DNA from: Chloroflexota bacterium
GTDB lineage: Bacteria; Chloroflexota; Dehalococcoidia; UBA3495
Assembly (NCBI GenBank): GCA_002716645.1
Contig: PBBR01000003.1
Coordinates: 28,895-40,113, forward strand
Length of the DNA: 11,219 bases
Direction of reading: 5' to 3'
In this document: in pieces, positions 7,419 to 11,219 of the stretch
How positions within the stretch are numbered: the stretch's first letter is position 1
Layout: each line of letters opens with the position of its first letter
Notes under the pieces: generated by a model
The model's database searches: none
Seen by the model: the letters and a program-made list of their open reading frames with translations, nothing else
What the model was told of the DNA's origin: nothing
Program-made: the position numbers and the translations under genes

Positions 7419-7748
7419 ATGTCTAATAACGTAACAGTCTCCTACCAAAATTATATCGACGGCAAATGGGTAGACTCGGCATCTAAAAGAGAATATCCCA
7501 TTACTAATCCAGCTCATAAAACTCAGGTTATCGGAAACTTCCAATTATCAGACATAGAAGACACAGATAACGCGGTAGAATCTGCCTCAAAGGCTTCGGC
7601 TCTTTGGGCTAATACACCAGCACCTAGTCGCGGGCAGATTCTCTACAAATCTTTAGAGATTTTCAACAGACGCTTTGAAGAACTAGCCCGCACCATCACA
7701 GAAGAAGAAGGAAAGCCAATAAATGACTCTCGAGGGGAAATTCGGTGA
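7419..7748 (+). pseudogene. Aldehyde dehydrogenase, N-terminal fragment ending at an in-frame TGA
   Basis: This is the first 109 codons of an NAD(P)-dependent aldehyde dehydrogenase, followed by TGA at 7746-7748. It contains the family's N-terminal pattern: NYIDGKWVDSAS, then ITNPAHKTQVIGNF, a helix with ALWANTPAPSRGQIL, and EEEGKPINDSRGEIR. Translation continues in the same frame after the stop with AMNIIEYSAGEGRRLFG, exactly what the family shows after this motif, so this is one gene split by a single codon. By alignment with the conserved GEV-x-RA segment, the stop sits where homologues have Arg; one C-to-T change (CGA to TGA) would explain it. The joined protein would be 492 residues, a normal length. 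TGA is the normal stop of two other genes here, so recoding by an altered genetic code is unlikely. The fragment alone would lack both the catalytic domain and most of the cofactor fold. Confidence 0.85.
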
Positions 7749-7751
7749 GCC

Positions 7752-8897
7752 ATGAACATTATAGAATATTCTGCAGGGGAAGGGCGCCGACTATTTGGAC
7801 ACACTACACCATCAGAAACTCCGAACACCATGGCTTACACAACTCGACGCCCTCTGGGCGTAGTAGCCCTTATTACTCCATGGAACTTCCCAATGGCTAT
7901 CCCTGCTTGGAAATTAGCCCCAGCTCTAATATGCGGGAATACAATTGTTCTTAAACCAGCTTCGGGAACACCTTTAAGCGCTGTCAAACTAGTAGAGATA
8001 TTTGAGGAAGCCGGGTTGCCCGCTGGTGTCCTAAATCTAATTACAGGATCAGGTGCAGCAATCGGAAACCATCTCGTAGAACATCCCAAAGTAAACGCCG
8101 TATCGTTCACTGGCTCTACCGAGATCGGTACAGACATTTACACTAGAGGGGCACGATTACTCAAAAAAGTTCAGTGTGAAATGGGTGGTAAAAATGCAGT
8201 CATTGTACTTGCAGACGCAGACATGGACAAAGCTCTGGCTAGTATCGTGCAGGGAGCATTTGGCTCTACTGGTCAGCGTTGCACTGCAACTAGCAGAGCA
8301 ATAGTAGAAACTTCAGTATATGATCAGGTAGTCGATCAATTAGCACTCAAAACTAGCCAGCTCAAAATCGGAGACGGACTGGATGAAAGCGTCGACGTGA
8401 GCCCACTATCAAGCGCTTATCAACAAGAAAAAGTGCTTGAATATATCGGTATTGGAACAGAGGAAGGAGCCAACCTAGTTTGTGGAGGTAATGCATTATC
8501 AGGAGACCTCTATGGCGACGGATTCTATGTTGAACCCACTATTTTCAGCGACGTGACTACTGACATGAGAATAGCCCAAGAAGAAATATTCGGCCCAGTA
8601 TTGACGGCCATGGAAGCACAGGATATAGAAGAGGCAATCAGCGTTTCCAATCAAGTTCAATTTGGACTCTCATCCTCGATATACACTAGAGATATTCCGA
8701 AAGCATTCCAATACATCAATACAGTGGAGACCGGAATGGTACACGTAAATGCCCCAACCCTCGGCGGTGAAGTACATCTTCCATTTGGAGGGCTTAAATC
8801 TTCCGGAGTAGGACAAAGAGAACAAGGGTTAGAAGGTATCAATTTTTTCAGCGAGGTATTGACCGCTTATATTGACTATGCCGAGCCATCGGTCTAA
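7752..8897 (+). CDS. Aldehyde dehydrogenase, main body (same gene as 7419-7748, separated by a stop codon)
   Basis: These 381 codons hold nearly all functional motifs of an aldehyde dehydrogenase of the succinate-semialdehyde/2-oxoglutarate-semialdehyde type, which oxidises an aldehyde to the acid with NAD(P)+. Visible are TPWNFPMAIPAWKLAPAL (42-59, catalytic-pocket Asn45), KPASGTPLSA (68-77), SFTGSTEIG (118-126), the general base Glu143 in CEMGGKN, and the nucleophile Cys177 in GSTGQRCTA. The 34-residue Glu-Cys spacing is standard. Towards the end are the EEIFGPV motif and LPFGGLKSSG. No further disruption is seen, so either the lesion is recent, the stop is a sequence error, or ATG 7752 is used for reinitiation. 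GAGGGG lies 14 nt before that ATG, which is far. A product lacking the first 111 residues would miss part of the NAD-binding domain. The substrate is uncertain; the neighbouring SDR suggests a shared oxidation pathway. Confidence 0.85.
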   Translation: MNIIEYSAGEGRRLFGHTTPSETPNTMAYTTRRPLGVVALITPWNFPMAIPAWKLAPALICGNTIVLKPASGTPLSAVKLVEIFEEAGLPAGVLNLITGSGAAIGNHLVEHPKVNAVSFTGSTEIGTDIYTRGARLLKKVQCEMGGKNAVIVLADADMDKALASIVQGAFGSTGQRCTATSRAIVETSVYDQVVDQLALKTSQLKIGDGLDESVDVSPLSSAYQQEKVLEYIGIGTEEGANLVCGGNALSGDLYGDGFYVEPTIFSDVTTDMRIAQEEIFGPVLTAMEAQDIEEAISVSNQVQFGLSSSIYTRDIPKAFQYINTVETGMVHVNAPTLGGEVHLPFGGLKSSGVGQREQGLEGINFFSEVLTAYIDYAEPSV

Positions 8898-8950
8898 TAG
8901 GGTAGGATGATCTGAATCAACCACTAATAAAAATACTTTCGATTATTACA

Positions 8951-8966
8951 GAAGGTATCAACTATG
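8951..8966 (+). promoter_or_regulatory. Ribosome binding site and ATG one base out of frame with the protease
   Basis: GAAGG (8951-8955) stands 8 nt before ATG 8964, the best initiation site ahead of the serine protease. That ATG reads only 12 codons before TAA. Adding one T to the TTTT run at 8971-8974 would join it to the protease frame as MTVFRKSSMAAVLISI, a proper basic-then-hydrophobic lipoprotein leader. Confidence 0.55.
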
Positions 8967-8986
8967 ACTGTTTTAGAAAGTCCTCT

Positions 8987-9886
8987 ATGGCCGCTGTGCT
9001 AATATCTATCTGCATAACATTAACAGCGTGCGGGCAAAGCACTGCAGAAATAAAATCATTAGTCGATGAGCGTTTCCAAGTGCTGTTAGCAGAGATACCA
9101 ACAGTCACTCCGGCGCCTAGCATTACTCCTTCACCAACAACAACTCCTCAACCTACACCCACCGTAGTTGCATTTCTACCTACACCTACGCCAATGACCA
9201 TTCTGCCCACACCAACACCAATTACCATTACTCCAATCCCAACCGCCACGCCCCAGCCAATCGTCAATTTTAATCAAGTATATTCAAAAATATCAGCATC
9301 AGTATTTAAAATCACTGCAGGTAATGGTCATGGTACTGGATGGATAATAGAGAGTGGTCTTATTGCAACCAATGAACATGTTGTCCGAGGACAGACAACT
9401 GTCACAGTACATCAAGTATCACATGAGCCTTTTAAAGCAACAGTGATAGCAACGGACTCTAAACGCGACATTGCCTTATTAGCTTATAATAAATCGGTCA
9501 CACTCGATCCAAACGCTATTCCATTATCTCTGGGAACTACAACAAATGCCGACCTAGCCCAACCGTTAATGGCTCTTGGATACTCTGGGGAGGCTCCTGT
9601 TAATAATGGCATAGTGGATCTCCCATCCGCTAACGTTGGAGTATTGTCCCTAATTATTGACTTAGGTCCAAACTCCAGAGGATATACACTAGTAATGGAT
9701 GTTCCTGTTGATCCAGGAGATAGCGGAGGGCCAGTGGTAAACTCTACAGGTGAAGTGGTAGGAATGACCACCGGTGTTGTAGAGACCAGCACAGCTGGAC
9801 AACGTGTAGTTGGGACGTTTTATGCTTTGCATGTAGATGAGATAAAAAGCTCCTTACCTGCACTTAAATCTGGCCTATCTCGGTAA
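8987..9886 (+). CDS. Trypsin-like serine protease lipoprotein with Pro/Thr-rich linker
   Basis: From ATG 8987 the protein has 299 residues. A hydrophobic leader ends in LTAC (lipobox, Cys15), so it is probably a membrane-anchored lipoprotein. Residues about 38-91 form a linker of repeated PTPT-type motifs. A chymotrypsin-fold protease domain of the HtrA/Deg kind follows, with the triad His131 (TNEHVV), Asp161 (KRDIALL) and Ser246 (GDSGGPV). There is no PDZ domain after it; the protein stops soon after the last beta strand. The start is problematic. From 8987 the leader lacks the usual basic n-region and has no ribosome site. A well-placed ribosome site and ATG 8964 lie 23 nt upstream in another frame, and one extra T would restore a full leader with RK. 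The annotated 5' end may thus reflect a frameshift or sequence error. The gene lies 89 nt after the aldehyde dehydrogenase and ends 17 nt from the convergent DUF2203 gene. Confidence 0.88.
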   Translation: MAAVLISICITLTACGQSTAEIKSLVDERFQVLLAEIPTVTPAPSITPSPTTTPQPTPTVVAFLPTPTPMTILPTPTPITITPIPTATPQPIVNFNQVYSKISASVFKITAGNGHGTGWIIESGLIATNEHVVRGQTTVTVHQVSHEPFKATVIATDSKRDIALLAYNKSVTLDPNAIPLSLGTTTNADLAQPLMALGYSGEAPVNNGIVDLPSANVGVLSLIIDLGPNSRGYTLVMDVPVDPGDSGGPVVNSTGEVVGMTTGVVETSTAGQRVVGTFYALHVDEIKSSLPALKSGLSR

Positions 9887-9903
9887 ACACTTCTCCAAAG
9901 TTC

Positions 9904-10302
9904 CTACAACGGCTGCCTGCTCGAATATCCAACATTAGTCTCGTGCCAAAAACCTACCTCATTTTCGCCGAGCAACCAACACAAGTAAACTTCCCTTCCC
10001 TCCCTGAGAGACGGAAAATCCACCAATCCACTCTCGATATGCCGGATTAATATTCCTTCCCGTAAAATCACTTCCATCCCAGATTCTATTTCTCCTGAAA
10101 ATTGCGTGACGTCTTTTCGGGCGGATTCAATCTCTTCGTCACTGCTGGAATGCCCATTATTATTGCGCCGACGTGATAAATCTTGATAGTCTGATTGGGC
10201 TTGTCTTAATCGACTATAAAGCAACGCCAGTTCTTTTAATTTTTCTTCTAACCATGGGATAAGATCAGAGGCTTCTTTAACTGTGAACAACCTTCGATTC
10301 AT
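9904..10302 (-). CDS. DUF2203 domain protein
   Basis: The protein has 132 residues from the chosen start, MNRRLFTVKEAS. The family signature is complete: the opening FTVKEASDLIPWLEEKLKEL helix, a central charged, coiled-coil-like helix with a RRRNNNGHSSSDEE loop, the GILIRHIESGLVDFPS segment, and the closing GREVYLCWLLGE, GFWHETNVGYSSRQPL motif with conserved Trp and His. DUF2203 is a small cytoplasmic family seen in several bacterial phyla, with no known biochemical function. An in-frame ATG 16 codons earlier (10350) adds residues outside the family pattern, so the later start is preferred; GGAG (complement of 10314-10317) lies 12 nt before it. A possible promoter, TTGATA (complement of 10345-10350), 17 bp, then TAAATT (complement of 10322-10327), would begin transcription almost at the ribosome site and is only tentative. 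Confidence 0.88.
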   Translation of the reverse strand: MNRRLFTVKEASDLIPWLEEKLKELALLYSRLRQAQSDYQDLSRRRNNNGHSSSDEEIESARKDVTQFSGEIESGMEVILREGILIRHIESGLVDFPSLREGREVYLCWLLGENEVGFWHETNVGYSSRQPL

Positions 10303-10476
10303 ATAATATAAACACTCCGTTAATTTATTATGGACTAACCACAGTATCAAGCCAAAAGCCTAGTTAGATGAAAATGTGATCACCGAGTCTGAGTATAGCG
10401 TACAATAGATAAACATTATGAGACTCGTAAGAAATATATCTCAACTCAAAACAGAACGTTAAGAAGCACTCAACAT
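10303..10476. promoter_or_regulatory. Divergent spacer between the DUF2203 and trmI genes
   Basis: This 174-bp region should hold promoters for both flanking genes. For trmI, TACAAT at 10401-10406 is a reasonable -10 (5 of 6), but no good -35 is found at normal spacing. An 8-bp palindrome, GTGATCAC (10376-10383), lies just upstream. I see no riboswitch, tRNA or clear terminator hairpin. Confidence 0.3.
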
Positions 10477-11219
10477 ATGATCGATAGAAGCATTTTCCAC
10501 AACGAGGAATTGGCATTACTAATAGACAGGAAGAACCGTAGATACTTGTTCACCTTACAAGAGGAGCAGGTTTTTCACAGTCATCTTGGACAATTACCGC
10601 ATACAGATCTGATAAACCACACTGTTGGAGATTGGTATAAAACAGACCGAGGGCATGTATTATTGGGCATCCGACCCACCTTAGCAGACTATGTGGTTGA
10701 GATGCCGAGAGGGCCGCAGATCATCTATCCAAAAGACCTGGGCACGATTATAACTGTTGCGGATATATTCCCCGGAGCAGTTGTGATTGAAGCTGGATTA
10801 GGATCAGGTTCCTTAACATCAGCCTTGCTCAGGGCAGTAGGCCCTACCGGAAAAATAATAACTTATGAGATTAATGACACCACAATAGACAAAGCCTTGC
10901 AGAATATTGCTAAAGTTATACCAGATACAACTAATTTATCTATCACTGTCGGAGATATATACGCTGGGATCAACGAAAGTGATGTTGATCGAGTAGTGCT
11001 TGACGTACCGGAACCATGGCAAGCCATTGAGCATATCGGTAATGCACTGGTCATGGGCGGAATATTCTTAAGCTTTCTACCAACAATTCTGCAGGTACAT
11101 CGCTTAACTGAAGAGTTGGTAAAAGATGGTAGATTCCAGATGATTCAGACGATTGAAACTCTCCTAAGACCCTGGCATGTGAGCGGTAGAAGTGTTAGAC
11201 CTGACCACCGAATGGTTGC
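10477..11219 (+). CDS. trmI: tRNA (adenine(58)-N1)-methyltransferase, 3' end outside window
   Basis: The frame is open from ATG 10477 to the window end (247 codons), so the gene is truncated by the window and not broken. It is a class I SAM-dependent methyltransferase of the TrmI/Gcd14 family, which makes 1-methyladenosine at position 58 of the tRNA T-loop and works as a homotetramer. An N-terminal beta domain (about 1-75) includes GIRPTLADYVVEM. MPRGPQIIYPKDLG (76-89) is the family marker. The SAM-binding motif I is VIEAGLGSGSL (103-113), with Glu131 after beta 2. The motif IV region is VVLDVPEPWQAI (173-184), followed by GGIFLSFLPTILQV. The sequence stops within RPDHRMV, a motif close to the C terminus in this family, so only a few tens of residues should be missing. 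The ribosome site is weak (AAGAAG, 10461-10466). It is transcribed away from the DUF2203 gene. Confidence 0.93.
   Translation, partial: MIDRSIFHNEELALLIDRKNRRYLFTLQEEQVFHSHLGQLPHTDLINHTVGDWYKTDRGHVLLGIRPTLADYVVEMPRGPQIIYPKDLGTIITVADIFPGAVVIEAGLGSGSLTSALLRAVGPTGKIITYEINDTTIDKALQNIAKVIPDTTNLSITVGDIYAGINESDVDRVVLDVPEPWQAIEHIGNALVMGGIFLSFLPTILQVHRLTEELVKDGRFQMIQTIETLLRPWHVSGRSVRPDHRMV

Noticed and set aside
7739..7790. Selenocysteine insertion at the TGA of the aldehyde dehydrogenase
   Set aside because: Homologues have Arg at that position, not Cys, and no clear stem-loop of the bacterial SECIS kind follows. The 10-bp palindrome AGAATATTCT (7763-7772) has no loop and lies in conserved coding sequence.
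9095..9262. Pro/Thr codon repeats in the protease as a DNA-level tandem repeat array
   Set aside because: The amino-acid pattern is repetitive, but the bases differ between units, so this is a low-complexity protein linker and not a nucleotide repeat.
9887..9903. Bidirectional terminator between the convergent protease and DUF2203 genes
   Set aside because: The 17-bp gap shows no inverted repeat; termination is probably factor-dependent or further into the genes.
10376..10383. Palindrome GTGATCAC upstream of trmI as a CRP-like operator
   Set aside because: Only 8 bp are symmetric, the flanks do not extend the symmetry, and no second copy or regulator gene is seen.
10418..10462. A 14-codon ATG frame ahead of trmI as a leader peptide
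   Set aside because: It has no ribosome site and no terminator-antiterminator hairpins, so chance is the simplest explanation.

Overview
The window reads as bacterial chromosome of moderate to low GC. Its genes are tightly packed on both strands, with frequent ATA, AGA and AGG codons. The gene families (a MoxR/DUF58/TgpA-type cluster, a DUF4349 lipoprotein, a DUF2203 protein, a DUF1330 protein and a Pro/Thr-linker trypsin-like lipoprotein) fit a Chloroflexota bacterium, perhaps a SAR202/Dehalococcoidia-like marine lineage. That assignment is inference from gene content, not from a marker gene. I see no rRNA, tRNA, CRISPR array, insertion sequence or prophage.

Layout. Positions 1-3725 (+) form one transcription unit: the 3' part of a DUF58 gene cut by the window edge, a TgpA-like membrane transglutaminase-fold protein, and a methylated-DNA-protein cysteine methyltransferase whose start overlaps the previous stop by 8 nt. 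A DUF4349 lipoprotein follows at 3758-4963 (+), perhaps from its own promoter. It converges with a minus-strand group that reads, in transcription order, DUF1330 protein, SDR oxidoreductase and ChrA-type transporter (7259 down to 4976). A 147-bp divergent intergenic region separates this group from an aldehyde dehydrogenase gene (7419-8897, +) that is broken by an in-frame TGA. Next comes a trypsin-like serine protease lipoprotein (about 8964-9886, +) whose ideal start lies one base out of frame with its body. A DUF2203 gene (9904-10302, -) and the nearly complete trmI gene (10477 to the window end, +) diverge from a 174-bp spacer.

How the genes fit together. DUF58 and TgpA proteins usually travel with a MoxR AAA+ ATPase, which is expected just upstream of this window. 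The SDR, DUF1330 protein and aldehyde dehydrogenase look like a small oxidative catabolic set placed around a shared divergent control region. The protease and the DUF4349 protein are envelope lipoproteins. TrmI is a housekeeping tRNA m1A58 methyltransferase.

The unusual points are the loss of catalytic residues in two enzymes (Ser for Cys in the transglutaminase motif; no Tyr in the SDR YxxxK motif), two apparent coding lesions about 1.2 kb apart (aldehyde dehydrogenase and protease), a symmetric palindrome that could carry overlapping divergent promoters, and an internal duplication in the DUF4349 lipoprotein. I did not find convincing evidence of a wholly new multi-gene system.
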